DNA of 64,000 nucleotides from Moritella dasanensis ArB 0140 (GCF_000276805.1 NZ_AKXQ01000007.1:147314-211313), one strand, 5' to 3'; shown: positions 39,619-49,457, numbered from the stretch's first letter. The notes: generated from the letters alone by a model not told the origin. Translations and numbers: made by a program.

Positions 39619-39766
39619 ATACGCCTTTTTTGGCCTGTAATTTGTTTCGCTATTGAACGTTAAAAATGATTGCAGGAGCTACCCTAGATCTGTATACTCC
39701 GCGGTTCTTCTTATAGCTGAACGAGTGGTCGGCTATAAGCAACTTATCTATATTGGAGACTCCACT

Positions 39767-40036
39767 ATGTCATTAAGCGCTGAAGCTAAATCAGTAATCG
39801 TTGCAGATTTCGCACGTCAAGAAGGCGACACAGGTTCAACTGAAGTTCAAGTTGCACTACTAACTGCACAAATTAACCACCTTCAAGGTCACTTCAAGAA
39901 GCACATCCACGATCACCATAGTCGTCGTGGTCTATTACGTATGGTTGCTAGCCGTCGTAAACTTCTTGACTACCTAAAACGTACTGAAAACGTACGTTAT
40001 GCAGATCTTATTGCACGTCTAGGTCTACGTCGTTAA
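39767..40036 (+). CDS. rpsO: 30S ribosomal protein S15
   Basis: Primary 16S rRNA-binding protein of the 30S platform. The 89-residue protein starts [18 protein letters not shown] and has [20 protein letters not shown] and [20 protein letters not shown], the rRNA-contacting loop. GGAG lies about 10 nt before the ATG at 39767; the longer upstream frame is a non-coding leader. That leader (39660-39766) may hold the S15 autoregulatory fold known in E. coli, which I could not verify. Confidence 0.97.
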   Translation: MSLSAEAKSVIVADFARQEGDTGSTEVQVALLTAQINHLQGHFKKHIHDHHSRRGLLRMVASRRKLLDYLKRTENVRYADLIARLGLRR

Positions 40037-40076
40037 TCGACGATTAATTTGACGTCTACGGACAACAAATTATAAG

Positions 40077-40101
40077 AAAGGAGCCAATTTGGCTCCTTTT
40101 T
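40077..40101 (+). terminator. Terminator after rpsO
   Basis: Stem AAAGGAGCC with GGCTCCTTT around AATTT, then T. Read-through into pnp is known in E. coli. Confidence 0.9.
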
Positions 40102-40247
40102 GCTTTTTAATTTCCCTTCAAACGCCCCTATTACACGTTATTTTCGAACTTATTTCACTATTTCCAATACTTACATTGCCCTTTAATTTTTTTATGCCGT
40201 ATACTTAGCGACGAAATTAAAGAGACATTAAAGATTAAGGACAAAGA

Positions 40248-42365
40248 GTGAATCCTATCGTAAAATCGTTTAAGTATGGTCAACATACAGTTACATTAGA
40301 AACAGGTGTTATTGCACGTCAAGCAACAGCAGCTGTAATGGCAAGCATCGGTGATACTTCTGTTTTAGTAAGTGTTGTTGGTAAAAAACACGCTGAAGCT
40401 GGTCGTGATTTCTTCCCGCTAACAGTGAATTACCAAGAACGTACTTACGCTGCAGGTAAGATCCCTGGTGGCTTCTTTAAACGTGAAGGCCGTCCAAGTG
40501 AAGGCGAGACATTAACATGTCGCCTAATCGACCGTCCAATCCGTCCACTATTTCCTGCTGGCTTCAAAAATGAAGTTCAAGTAGTAGCTACTGTTGTATC
40601 TGTTAACCCTGAAATTCAACCTGATTTGGTTGCATTAATCGGTGTTTCAGCTGCATTAAGTATCTCTGGTATGCCGTTCAATGGCCCAATTGGTGCTGCA
40701 CGTATCGGTTTCCAGAATGACGAATACATTCTTAACCCATCAACATCTGAGTTAGCAGAAAGCCAACTAGACCTTGTTGTTGCCGGTACTGAAAATGCAG
40801 TATTGATGGTTGAATCTGAAGCTGAAATTCTTAGCGAAGAGCAAATGCTTGGCGCGGTTGTTTATGGCCACGAGCAAATGCAAGTTGTTGTTGAAGCAAT
40901 TAAAGAATTTGCAGCAGAAGTTAATACTCCTAAATGGGAATGGTCTGCACCAACTGTAAATGAAGAAGTTAAAGCTAAAATTGCTGAACTTGCTTCTGAA
41001 GACGTTGCTGCTGCTTACCAAATCCAAGAAAAAGCTGAACGTTACGCTAAAATGGGCGAAATTAAAGCTGCAGTTATCGCTAAATTATTAGCAGAAAACG
41101 CAGATTTAAATGTACGTGAAGCGGGCGACTTACTTGGCGCTTTAGAAAAGAACATCGTACGTAATCGTATTCTTGATGGCGAACCACGTATTGATGGTCG
41201 TGATCCAGAAATGATCCGTGCATTAAGCGTAATGACTGGCGTTCTACCTCGTACACACGGTAGCTCACTATTCACACGTGGCGAAACACAAGCGTTAGTA
41301 ACTGCAACATTAGGTACTGAACGTGATGCACAACGTATCGACAGCCTAACTGGCGAAACGATTGACCGTTTCCTAATGCATTATAACTTCCCTCCTTACT
41401 GTGTTGGTGAAACTGGTATGGTTGGTTCGCCTAAACGTCGTGAGATTGGTCACGGTCGTCTAGCGAAACGTGGTGTTTTAGCGGTTATGCCTACGGCAGA
41501 TGAATTCCCGTACACAGTACGTGTTGTATCTGAAATTACTGAATCTAACGGTTCAAGCTCAATGGCTTCTGTATGTGGTACTTCGTTAGCACTTATGGAT
41601 GCTGGTGTGCCGATCAAGGCTTCTGTTGCGGGTATCGCAATGGGTCTAGTACTTGACGGCGACCGTAGCGTAGTTCTTTCAGACATTCTTGGTGATGAAG
41701 ATCACTTAGGTGACATGGACTTTAAAGTTGCTGGTTCAACTGCTGGTATCACTGCACTACAGATGGATATCAAAATTGAAGGTATCACTAAAGACATCAT
41801 GCAGAAAGCGCTTGTACAAGCAAAAGCTGCACGTCTACACATCTTAAGTGTGATGGATCAAGCTATCGCAACTAACCGTGATGATGTATCTGAATTCGCA
41901 CCGCGTATTCATACAATCAAAATCAGCACGGATAAGATCAAAGACATCATCGGTAAAGGCGGCGCAACAATCCGTGCCCTTACTGAAGAAACTGGTACTA
42001 CGATCGAAATCGAAGATGATGGTACAGTGAAAATTGCAGCGACAAGTGGCGAACAGGCACAAGCAGCAATCGAACGTATTCACCAACTAACAGCTGAAGT
42101 TGAAGTTGGTCAAATCTACGAAGGTAAAGTTGTACGTCTAGCTGACTTCGGCGCATTTGTTAACATCTTACCTGGTAAAGATGGCTTAGTTCATATCTCG
42201 CAAATTACGCAAGAACGTGTGAACAAAGTTGCAGATCACCTGTCTGTAGAACAAGTAGTTAAAGTTAAAGTTCTAGAAGTAGACCGTCAAGGTCGTATCC
42301 GTCTAAGTATTAAAGAAGCAATGGACGCTCCAGCAGCATCTATTGAGCAACCAGTTAGCGAATAA
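40248..42365 (+). CDS. pnp: Polyribonucleotide nucleotidyltransferase (PNPase)
   Basis: 3'-to-5' phosphorolytic exoribonuclease of the degradosome. Two RNase PH domains ([20 protein letters not shown]; later [20 protein letters not shown] and [20 protein letters not shown]), a KH domain ([17 protein letters not shown]) and an S1 domain ([20 protein letters not shown]). The start is GTG at 40248 with AAGGA 7 nt upstream. 705 residues versus 711 in E. coli. A C-terminal stretch after S1 is short. Confidence 0.97.
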   Translation: MNPIVKSFKYGQHTVTLETGVIARQATAAVMASIGDTSVLVSVVGKKHAEAGRDFFPLTVNYQERTYAAGKIPGGFFKREGRPSEGETLTCRLIDRPIRPLFPAGFKNEVQVVATVVSVNPEIQPDLVALIGVSAALSISGMPFNGPIGAARIGFQNDEYILNPSTSELAESQLDLVVAGTENAVLMVESEAEILSEEQMLGAVVYGHEQMQVVVEAIKEFAAEVNTPKWEWSAPTVNEEVKAKIAELASEDVAAAYQIQEKAERYAKMGEIKAAVIAKLLAENADLNVREAGDLLGALEKNIVRNRILDGEPRIDGRDPEMIRALSVMTGVLPRTHGSSLFTRGETQALVTATLGTERDAQRIDSLTGETIDRFLMHYNFPPYCVGETGMVGSPKRREIGHGRLAKRGVLAVMPTADEFPYTVRVVSEITESNGSSSMASVCGTSLALMDAGVPIKASVAGIAMGLVLDGDRSVVLSDILGDEDHLGDMDFKVAGSTAGITALQMDIKIEGITKDIMQKALVQAKAARLHILSVMDQAIATNRDDVSEFAPRIHTIKISTDKIKDIIGKGGATIRALTEETGTTIEIEDDGTVKIAATSGEQAQAAIERIHQLTAEVEVGQIYEGKVVRLADFGAFVNILPGKDGLVHISQITQERVNKVADHLSVEQVVKVKVLEVDRQGRIRLSIKEAMDAPAASIEQPVSE

Positions 42366-42393
42366 CTTGTTGTTAATTTAGATTGATTATTTT

Positions 42394-42419
42394 AAGGAGC
42401 GTTGATACGCTCCTTTTTT
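42394..42419 (+). terminator. Terminator after pnp
   Basis: Stem AAGGAGCG with CGCTCCTT around TTGATA, then six T. It lies inside the gap before nlpI. Confidence 0.9.
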
Positions 42420-42448
42420 GTATCTGTAAAATAATAAGTGGTTTAATT

Positions 42449-43336
42449 ATGAAAAGATGTCTTAGTTTATTGATTGTTACAGCCTTACTTTCTGGTTGTA
42501 GTTCATTGTCGGGGTCTTTTTCAACTGATGACCGCACGCCTTCCGAATTAATTCTCGCAGAACCTCTCCAAGTTAATTACCAAACCGAAATTATGTTGAT
42601 GCGTTATAGTCAGCTAATTCTTGATGCCAAAGATGATCGTAGTCGTCAAGCTCGCTATTTTTATGAACGTGGTTTACTGGCTGACAGCATGGGTTTACGC
42701 TCACTGGCACACGCTGACTTCCAACGCTCATTAACATTGCAGCCTGATTTTGTACCGGCTTATAATTTTATTGGTCTGTATATGACCCAAACCGAGCAGT
42801 TTGATGAAGCATTCGATGCTTATGATTCAATTGCGCAGTTAGACCCAGAAAATAATTATGTCTTCCTCAACCGGGGTATCGCGCTGTATTATGGCGAACG
42901 TTATGGTTTAGCGATTGATGATCTTGTTAGTGCCTACAATGAAGCGCCTAACGACCCGTTTAGAACGTTATGGTTATATTACCCAGAATACCAAGTTAAT
43001 GCTGAAGAGGCGTTAAAATCAGTTCAAGCGCGTTATAACCAACATATTGATGACGTTTGGTCATGGAATATTGTTTCGCTCTATACCCAAGCGATTAGTG
43101 AAACTGAATTATTGGCTAAGTTACTTGATGGTTTAGATAAAAATGCCCCAAATTATAACGAAATATTAGCGCATCGTTTAACGGAAACTTACTTTTATCT
43201 TGGTAAATATAAAGCGTTAATGAATGATGATAGTGCGGCAGAAAGCTATTTTAAATTAGCGTTAAGCAATAATGTCTATGAGTTTATCGAGCATGGTTAC
43301 GCCCGTTTAGAATTGAGTCGTTTAGCTGCTAAATAA
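42449..43336 (+). CDS. nlpI: Lipoprotein NlpI (TPR protein)
   Basis: Outer-membrane lipoprotein that scaffolds murein hydrolases and, with Prc, controls MepS. MKRCLSLLIVTALLSGCSSL has the lipobox LSGC. At least three TPR units follow (SLAHADFQRSLTLQPDFVPA, AFDAYDSIAQLDPENNYVFL, AIDDLVSAYNEAPNDPF). 295 residues versus 294 in E. coli. The start at 42449 gives the proper signal; the frame is open further upstream, but that region holds the pnp terminator. Confidence 0.95.
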   Translation: MKRCLSLLIVTALLSGCSSLSGSFSTDDRTPSELILAEPLQVNYQTEIMLMRYSQLILDAKDDRSRQARYFYERGLLADSMGLRSLAHADFQRSLTLQPDFVPAYNFIGLYMTQTEQFDEAFDAYDSIAQLDPENNYVFLNRGIALYYGERYGLAIDDLVSAYNEAPNDPFRTLWLYYPEYQVNAEEALKSVQARYNQHIDDVWSWNIVSLYTQAISETELLAKLLDGLDKNAPNYNEILAHRLTETYFYLGKYKALMNDDSAAESYFKLALSNNVYEFIEHGYARLELSRLAAK

Positions 43337-43344
43337 CAAAAGCT

Positions 43345-43445
43345 GACCCCCTCCCAACCTCCCCCTTACTCTTAACTACAAAATAAGGGGGAGGAGCAAG
43401 TTCGCAGTTTCCTGCTTGGAATCAGGCGGATTAGCTAGGGTAGGG
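43345..43445. repeat. REP-like intergenic repeat with CCTCCCCCTTA inverted arms
   Basis: Arms 43358-43368 and 43384-43394 are perfect 11-bp reverse complements. They are flanked by ACCCCCTCCCAACC on one side and GGATTAGCTAGGGTAGGG on the other, which could extend the pairing. It lies between convergent nlpI and ubiV. C- and G-rich tracts of this kind in an AT-rich intergenic region resemble dispersed REP-like elements of marine gammaproteobacteria; copy number is unknown from this window. Confidence 0.55.
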
Positions 43446-44327
43446 TTACGTATTTACTGTATCGAATCCGGCGATTTGGTGCCAATAGCCATTACATTCG
43501 CGATCGAGTTGTAAGTCGAACTTAACATTATCTTCCGCCGCTTGTTTAAATTGCCCAAGTGTTGTGAATGCTGAATCACCTAACGGACTCACGCGCACCA
43601 CATCGACTAAATCCTGCATACTTGCCACATCATTTAATAAATTATATTTATAACCGGACATAGTTTGAATGCCATTAATGGTAAATAACTCTTTATCATC
43701 TTGGCTATACACTGGTTTGCCATTGGCATGATTGATACAACACAGTTCGCAATCATCTTTGGCTTTGTTTTCTGAACGTGCGGTAAAACAGCGAGCAGAG
43801 TAGGCTAGCGGTAAATGCCCATGAGCAAACACTTCGATTTCAAATTGATCGCGGATATTAAGTATTCTGCTGTCTTCTTGCAACTGCACTAACCAATCTC
43901 GTGATAATTCGACAGGCATTACCCAACGCTGCATGCCTTTGTTAACGAGTATCTGTAATACTTGCGCGTTATACACATTTAACGCATGGCCACAGACAAA
44001 CGGGGTTTTGGCTTCGGCCAATAAATTAATCGCACCGAAGTCATTCGCTTCAACAATAAAATCACCGTTTTCACAGTATTTTCGCAATATGTTCACTTCT
44101 GATGGCGCTTCTAATAACGCCATGGTTGAGATCACCACTTGCTTACCGGAATCGGCAATTTCTTTAGCTAGCCCTAACCAGTCTTTCGGTTTCAGTTCAC
44201 GGCGCTTGCTGCAAACGGTTTCACCAAGATAAATAATATCGGCATCTGAGTTAACCGCTGCTGCATAAAAATCTTCGACTTGTTGTTTTGGCCAATAATA
44301 TAAGATTGGGCCTAATGCGTATTTCAT
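43446..44327 (-). CDS. ubiV: Ubiquinone biosynthesis protein UbiV (U32 family)
   Basis: With UbiU it forms a heterodimer that hydroxylates ubiquinone precursors without O2, established in E. coli. MKYALGPILYYWPKQQVEDF starts the protein. YLGETVCSKRRELKP holds the first Cys and CFTARSENKAKDDCELCC the remaining Cys ligands of a 4Fe-4S cluster. 293 residues versus 292 in E. coli. The start at 44327 is chosen for family length; the frame could extend to 44375. It follows ubiU by 38 bp. Confidence 0.93.
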   Translation of the reverse strand: MKYALGPILYYWPKQQVEDFYAAAVNSDADIIYLGETVCSKRRELKPKDWLGLAKEIADSGKQVVISTMALLEAPSEVNILRKYCENGDFIVEANDFGAINLLAEAKTPFVCGHALNVYNAQVLQILVNKGMQRWVMPVELSRDWLVQLQEDSRILNIRDQFEIEVFAHGHLPLAYSARCFTARSENKAKDDCELCCINHANGKPVYSQDDKELFTINGIQTMSGYKYNLLNDVASMQDLVDVVRVSPLGDSAFTTLGQFKQAAEDNVKFDLQLDRECNGYWHQIAGFDTVNT

Positions 44328-44365
44328 AATTATTCTCGCGGCTATTTGCCAATATAAGTTACAGG

Positions 44366-45361
44366 TTACTGCCAATCTCGGTGATAAGCGCCTAATGTTG
44401 TACTGGTGCCTTCAGAAAGCTGATCAAGTTGCTTGTTCCATGCAGCTTCAACTTGATATTGCGCTGGATCTTGACGGTAACGATCAAGGGCAGCGCGCCA
44501 TACTTTGGTCACTTGTTCGGTATAGGCTGGGCTACGTTGACGACCTTCAATTTTCACCGCGGCAATATTGGCTTGTGCTAGTTCCGGTATTAATGCCAGC
44601 GTGTTTAAGCTAGTTGGCTCTTCCAGTGCGTGGAATACTTTACCGTCTACGTTAAAGCGGCCTTTACAGAGTGTTGGGTAACCGGTCTTTTCTTCTGGTT
44701 GGTAACGGTCGATAAGCACGCCGTTTAATCGAGACTCTAAACCTTGCTCTGTTTCTTCCCAGCGGACAAATTTTGCTGGCGAACAGGCGCCAACGGTATT
44801 CGGTGATTCACCGGTTAAATACGAGGATAAGTAGCAACGGCCTTCCGCCATGATACACAAGCTACCAAACGCAAAGACTTCTAATTCAACATCGGTATTA
44901 CGCGCTAATTGCTTTACTTGATGAATCGACAGTACCCGCGGTAATACCACCCGACTGATATTAAAATTATTGGTATAGAAGTTAATGGCTTCGACATTGG
45001 TTGCTGAAGCTTGCACCGATAAATGCAATTCTAAATCGGGGTATTTTTTGGTGGCGTAATCAAGTACTGCCACATCGGAAATAATCGCGGCATCGACGCC
45101 CATATCAGCACAACGATCAACAGCACGTTCCCAGCGCTCTAATTTACCAGGATGGGCAAACGTATTGATCGCGACGTGTAAGTGACGATCGTGACTGCGA
45201 ATATAATCGACGGCTTTATCGAGTTTCTTATCGGTAAAGTTTAATCCGGCAAAATGGCGGGCGTTAGTATCGTCTTTAAAACCGATATAAACCGCATCCG
45301 CGCCATTGTCGACAGCGGTTTTTAGAGCCGGTAAATTACCAGCAGGGCAGAGTAATTCCAT
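44366..45361 (-). CDS. ubiU: Ubiquinone biosynthesis protein UbiU (U32 family)
   Basis: Partner of UbiV in O2-independent ubiquinone hydroxylation; in E. coli prephenate is the proposed oxygen donor. MELLCPAGNLPALKTAVDNG is the U32 start, and Cys ligands appear in GSLCIMAEGRCYLSSYLTG, GACSPAKFVRW and TLCKGRFN. 331 residues matches E. coli. Divergent from ubiT with 173 bp between, so both units probably share an anaerobically controlled region, although no clear FNR box was found. Confidence 0.94.
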   Translation of the reverse strand: MELLCPAGNLPALKTAVDNGADAVYIGFKDDTNARHFAGLNFTDKKLDKAVDYIRSHDRHLHVAINTFAHPGKLERWERAVDRCADMGVDAAIISDVAVLDYATKKYPDLELHLSVQASATNVEAINFYTNNFNISRVVLPRVLSIHQVKQLARNTDVELEVFAFGSLCIMAEGRCYLSSYLTGESPNTVGACSPAKFVRWEETEQGLESRLNGVLIDRYQPEEKTGYPTLCKGRFNVDGKVFHALEEPTSLNTLALIPELAQANIAAVKIEGRQRSPAYTEQVTKVWRAALDRYRQDPAQYQVEAAWNKQLDQLSEGTSTTLGAYHRDWQ

Positions 45362-45534
45362 TGTGATAATATCTTGAACGATGAATATTGGTAAAAATTG
45401 TAAGGTATCCGGGTTTTATTGGGTTTGATTTAGGGCAGGATTATCTGAGTTAATCTACTTTAAATTGACTTTGCTTAGGATATTGTCGCCATTGGCGCGC
45501 TAAAATAGTTTTTTTATTCAAGGACCATACCCTG

Positions 45535-46068
45535 ATGTTACATGCTCTACACCGTAAGTTGGTACATACTGTACCTGGATTATTAGCGATTCCAGCTAAA
45601 GTATTGCCTTTTTCATTGCAAGAGAAAGTACTATCACAGGTGCTCAATAGCGTATTCGCAGAAGCACTCGCAGATGATGAGTTTGAGTTTCTTGAGCAAA
45701 AATGGTTACAGGTTGAAATTACCGATTTAGGGATTAACTGGTTTATTAGTTGTACAGACAATAAGTTGGTTATAGCCCCAAGAGCTGCCTCGACTGATGT
45801 CAGCTTTAAAGGTAACTTAAATGAATTAGTGTTAATTACCGCGCGTAAAGAAGATCCCGATACATTATTTTTTCAACGTCGTTTAAAAATTGAAGGCGAT
45901 ACCGAACTCGGTCTGGAAGTAAAAAACATGCTGGATAGTTTTGATCTGGATGAACTACCAAAAGCGGTGACGACATTATTATCTTATGTTGCTGAGTTTA
46001 TTCAGCAAGGTTTAGCTGAGCCAGAATTAAGCAGTACCGTAAAAGGTAAGGCAACAGCAACAGCCTAA
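45535..46068 (+). CDS. ubiT: Ubiquinone biosynthesis accessory factor UbiT (SCP2 domain)
   Basis: A 177-residue SCP2-fold lipid carrier that likely presents ubiquinone intermediates to UbiU-UbiV in low oxygen. LVHTVPGLLAIPAKVLPFSL, EFLEQKWLQVEITDLGINWF, FKGNLNELVLITARKEDPDT and FFQRRLKIEGDTELGLEVKN are the family pattern. AAGGA lies about 10 nt before the ATG. It is divergent from ubiUV. Confidence 0.92.
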   Translation: MLHALHRKLVHTVPGLLAIPAKVLPFSLQEKVLSQVLNSVFAEALADDEFEFLEQKWLQVEITDLGINWFISCTDNKLVIAPRAASTDVSFKGNLNELVLITARKEDPDTLFFQRRLKIEGDTELGLEVKNMLDSFDLDELPKAVTTLLSYVAEFIQQGLAEPELSSTVKGKATATA

Positions 46069-46130
46069 GCGCGATTGAACCGCGTTATGCTCCTTGCTAA
46101 TCTAAAATCTATATAGCCTACTTTGTTATT

Positions 46131-46150
46131 TAGCCCCATCCTGATGGGGC
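46131..46150 (+). repeat. Hairpin after ubiT
   Basis: GCCCCATC/GATGGGGC with a two-base centre, no T tract after. Possibly a weak terminator. The rest of the 278-bp gap before the reductase gene shows nothing else. Confidence 0.45.
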
Positions 46151-46346
46151 GAAGTGGGTATGCGCTTCATACTTATTCTTCCCTGCCTATTATTTAGCAT
46201 CATGCCTTTGTATGGTTATAGTATTGCATTGCGCGATTGCTATAGATCTTATAGACGAGCCCTCATATCATCGCTAGCTTAATGTAAATGTCATATGGAT
46301 ATGAGCCTTACTTAATCGTGAGTGTCTTTCATGCAAGGAGCATAAG

Positions 46347-46925
46347 GTGAGACTAGTTGTTATTAGTGGTAGTACCCGAAATAGGTCGACAACCATCAAG
46401 GTTGCACAGTCTGTATTACAATTAGCCCAGCAGTCCCAATTGTTTAGCAAAGTTAATTTATTGGATTTTGTTAAAGTGGCTTTACCTATTTGGGATAAAG
46501 CGTTAAAAAATGAAATTGCCGGTTGGCAGGATGAATGGCGTGCAACCGCAGAATTAATGCGCCTCGCAGATGCGATTATTATTGTCAGTCCAGAATGGGA
46601 AGAAGAAAGTCTAGATAATTTCTATGCCTTTTGTGAAAATGACAATTTAGCCTTATTACCCAGTGTGGTATTACGCGTTGGTAGTAATTGCCGTGGCGCT
46701 TATTCACCCACAGATCTGTCGATGGCTAATTTTAGTAAAAATCGCACTTGCTTGATCCTGGAACATTTTATTGTCGCGACTATTGATTCTGTGAATCACT
46801 GCAAAGAAACATATTATCCATTTGAAACCCCATTAGTAGAACGTATACTGGCTAATTTAGGCTTGATGAAGCAGTTGGTTGATAATGGTGGTCTATTATC
46901 GTCAACAAGGTTACATCTCGCCTAG
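46347..46925 (+). CDS. NADPH-dependent FMN reductase-like flavodoxin-fold protein
   Basis: A 192-residue flavodoxin-like protein. MRLVVISGSTRNRSTTIKVA holds the FMN phosphate loop (GSTRNRS, residues 8-14), and ADAIIIVSPEWEEES stands where SPEYNGS is usual for the family, so flavin contacts are altered. GSNCRGAYSPTDLS lies in the third flavin-binding loop region. The start is GTG with AAGGAG 6 nt upstream. Role unknown; it lies 278 bp after ubiT and 27 bp before an acetyltransferase, so a redox role next to the Ubi proteins is possible but unproven. Confidence 0.75.
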   Translation: MRLVVISGSTRNRSTTIKVAQSVLQLAQQSQLFSKVNLLDFVKVALPIWDKALKNEIAGWQDEWRATAELMRLADAIIIVSPEWEEESLDNFYAFCENDNLALLPSVVLRVGSNCRGAYSPTDLSMANFSKNRTCLILEHFIVATIDSVNHCKETYYPFETPLVERILANLGLMKQLVDNGGLLSSTRLHLA

Positions 46926-46952
46926 TTTGCTCTAGGTTCGCTGAGGTGTTGG

Positions 46953-47525
46953 ATGTCATCAAAATTTCCCCAATTTGTAACGAAGCATTTAATCATACGA
47001 GTCGCAACGGCGAGTGATGCTGAAATGCTGCGAGAGTATTATGTCAGTAATCAGGCTCATTTAGCCCCTTGGGAGCCGATACGCAGTGAAGCTTATTATA
47101 CGTTACGTTGGTGGCGACTTCGCATCAACCAGATCCATAGCGAATTTGATGAGGCCAGTGCGGTGAGTTTTATTGCCATGACGCCGGATAAATCTGCAAT
47201 TGTTGCGGTTGCTAATTTTAGTAATATTATTCAAGGTGTGTTTAAGTCCTGCTATTTAGGGTATTCAATTTCTAAGACCTATGAAGGGCAGGGGTTGATG
47301 ATTGAGTTTTTGCAAAGCTGCTTAGGGTTTATGTTTGAAAATGTTGGGCTGAATCGGGTGATGGCTAACTATATTCCGGTGAATGAACGCAGTGGCGCGT
47401 TATTACAGCGACTCGGTTTTGAACGTGAAGGCTACGCTCGAAAATACCTTAGGATTGCTGGAAGCTGGCAAGATCATGTATTAACGGCATTATTAAAAGA
47501 AGATTGGCTAGCGCAACAACGCTGA
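46953..47525 (+). CDS. GNAT N-acetyltransferase, RimJ/RimL-like
   Basis: A 190-residue acetyltransferase of the RimJ/RimL group: KHLIIRVATASDAEMLREYY at the N-terminus, LAPWEPIRSEAYY, LGYSISKTYEGQGLMIEFLQ (motif A, acetyl-CoA binding) and NRVMANYIPVNERSGALLQR LGF (motif B, split here). The usual substrate is an N-terminal amino group of a ribosomal protein (S5 for RimJ), or a small molecule. Assignment to a particular target is not possible. Probably cotranscribed with the flavodoxin-fold gene. Confidence 0.85.
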   Translation: MSSKFPQFVTKHLIIRVATASDAEMLREYYVSNQAHLAPWEPIRSEAYYTLRWWRLRINQIHSEFDEASAVSFIAMTPDKSAIVAVANFSNIIQGVFKSCYLGYSISKTYEGQGLMIEFLQSCLGFMFENVGLNRVMANYIPVNERSGALLQRLGFEREGYARKYLRIAGSWQDHVLTALLKEDWLAQQR

Positions 47526-47535
47526 GTAAGGTGTC

Positions 47536-47601
47536 ATATTAATCGTTAAGCATGATATGCACGATTAATATAAAAATGGCGAGCTATAGGCTCGCCATTT
47601 T
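47536..47601. terminator. Two adjacent hairpins, terminator between convergent genes
   Basis: First, an 11-bp perfect inverted repeat 47536-47546 with 47561-47571 around a GCATGATATGC inner stem. Second, AAAATGGCGAGC with GCTCGCCATTTT (47573-47584 with 47590-47601), the true bidirectional terminator. Confidence 0.85.
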
Positions 47602-47647
47602 ACTATTTAAATTACTATTCAAATTGCGATGTGATGCCAAACAACGA

Positions 47648-47911
47648 TTAGCGTGCTGCTTTTGTCGCTTCTTGGATCATGACAAATTTTTCCCACAATG
47701 TTTCCTCTTTTTCTACATAATCCGGATCGGTAATAATGCAGTTAATCGGGCAAACAGTCTTACAGGTCGGTTTCTCATAATGACCTATGCATTCAGTGCA
47801 TAACAGCGGGTCGATTTCATAAATTTTTGCACCAAAAGTGATCGCGCCATTCGGACATTCCGGATCGCACATGTCACAGTTAATACACTTATCATTAATT
47901 AATAATGCCAT
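47648..47911 (-). CDS. yfhL: YfhL-type 4Fe-4S ferredoxin
   Basis: An 87-residue ferredoxin with two clusters: CINCDMCDPECPNGAI and CTECIGHYEKPTCKTVCP, the second with the insertion between Cys residues typical of the YfhL/Alvin group. It would carry low-potential electrons. It starts 26 bp after the stop of trhP on the same strand, so it is probably cotranscribed and may serve that Fe-S hydroxylase; this is an inference. Confidence 0.9.
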   Translation of the reverse strand: MALLINDKCINCDMCDPECPNGAITFGAKIYEIDPLLCTECIGHYEKPTCKTVCPINCIITDPDYVEKEETLWEKFVMIQEATKAAR

Positions 47912-47937
47912 AAGGTTATTTCTTCTTTCCTAATGGA

Positions 47938-49302
47938 TTATTTATGCGGGTTACGAGTATCTTCACTATTGGCAAAGTTACGCATAAGTAGCGCATGGTC
48001 GAGTTTAACTTCTGCTGGCACTGGTAAATAAACGATGTGACCAGAACCTGGAGCCACGTCCATTGCTTCACCTTTACGGTTTTCTAATTCATCAAGCTTG
48101 AAGGTCATGTTGCCTTGTGGTGTCATTAATTCTAATGAATCACCTACTAAGAATTTGTTTTTCACGATAACTTCTGCAAGACCTTTGTCGTTACGACCGT
48201 TTATCTCACCAACAAATTGCTGTGTTTCACTGATTGAATAACCGTAATCGTAGTTTTGGTATGCATCGTGAGTATGACGGCTTAAGAAACCTTCGGTATA
48301 ACCACGGTGTGCAAGGTGCTCTAGTGTGCCCAATAGTGATGGATCAAAGTCACGGCCTGCCACAGCATCGTTAATCGCTTGTTTGTATACTTGCGCTGTA
48401 CGTGCACAGTAGTAGAACGATTTAGTACGCCCTTCAATTTTTAATGAATGTACGCCCATTTTAGTCAGACGCTCAACGTGTTGGATAGCACGTAGGTCTT
48501 TTGAGTTCATGATGTAAGTACCATGCTCATCTTCAAATGCTGGCATGTATTCGTTTGGACGACCCTGTTCTTGCAATAAGAATATTTGGTCAGTCGGTTT
48601 GCCTACGCCTAATGTAGGTTCTGCAGCTTCTGGCGTATAGATTTCTGGGCTTGTTGCAACAATATCGCCAGTTTCATTTTCAGTCGCTTCATGTGCATCG
48701 TATTTCCAACGGCATGAGTTAGTGCATGAACCTTGGTTTGGATCGCGTTTATTGATGTAACCAGACAATAGGCAACGGCCAGAGTAAGCCATGCATAATG
48801 CGCCGTGTACAAATACTTCGATTTCCATGTCAGGGCAATGGAAACGGATGTCTTCAATTTCATCCAGTGATAATTCACGCGATAAGATCACACGCTTAAT
48901 ACCTTGGGTATACCAGAATTTCACGGTTGCCCAGTTTACAGCGTTTGCTTGTACTGACAGGTGAATAACCATATCAGGAAACGCTTCACGTACCATCATG
49001 ATAAGACCTGGATCAGACATGATGATCGCATCAGGTTTCATCGCGATGATTGGCGTTAAATCACGGATGAAGGTTTTTAATTTTGAGTTATGAGGTTGGA
49101 TATTACAAACCACATAGAATTGCTTACCAAGCGCGTGCGCTTCATTGATACCAATTTCTAGGTTTTCTAAGCTAAATTCATTGTTACGAACACGTAGGCT
49201 ATAGCGTGGTTGGCCAGCGTAAACAGCATCAGCACCGTAAGCAAAAGCATAGCGCATGTTCTTTAAAGAACCGGCAGGGGAAAGTAATTCTGGAGTAAAC
49301 AT
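47938..49302 (-). CDS. trhP: tRNA 5-hydroxyuridine synthesis protein TrhP (YegQ, U32 family)
   Basis: Required for 5-hydroxylation of uridine-34 in tRNAs, using prephenate-derived chemistry in E. coli. FTPELLSPAGSLKNMRYAFA is the U32 start; CMAYSGRCLLSGYINKRDPN and GSCTNSCRWKYDAHE hold the Cys ligands of an Fe-S cluster. A C-terminal beta-domain begins near residue 370. 454 residues versus 453 in E. coli. A YfhL-type ferredoxin gene follows directly. Confidence 0.93.
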   Translation of the reverse strand: MFTPELLSPAGSLKNMRYAFAYGADAVYAGQPRYSLRVRNNEFSLENLEIGINEAHALGKQFYVVCNIQPHNSKLKTFIRDLTPIIAMKPDAIIMSDPGLIMMVREAFPDMVIHLSVQANAVNWATVKFWYTQGIKRVILSRELSLDEIEDIRFHCPDMEIEVFVHGALCMAYSGRCLLSGYINKRDPNQGSCTNSCRWKYDAHEATENETGDIVATSPEIYTPEAAEPTLGVGKPTDQIFLLQEQGRPNEYMPAFEDEHGTYIMNSKDLRAIQHVERLTKMGVHSLKIEGRTKSFYYCARTAQVYKQAINDAVAGRDFDPSLLGTLEHLAHRGYTEGFLSRHTHDAYQNYDYGYSISETQQFVGEINGRNDKGLAEVIVKNKFLVGDSLELMTPQGNMTFKLDELENRKGEAMDVAPGSGHIVYLPVPAEVKLDHALLMRNFANSEDTRNPHK

Positions 49303-49457
49303 GTCAACCTCAATAATTGTCTGAGTTCAAGTCAGGGAATGCCCTTCGGACACCAAGGTTCGCGATTCTACGTGTTGGTTGGTATTTTGGTGTTGATCTA
49401 GATCAGGTTTTAATCGAAGAGTCTTGGCTGGATTAGGGGATTATTTAGTGCAGATAC

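Noticed and set aside
45362..45534. FNR site expected between ubiU and ubiT
   Set aside because: No TTGAT-N4-ATCAA match with two or fewer mismatches could be found by eye.
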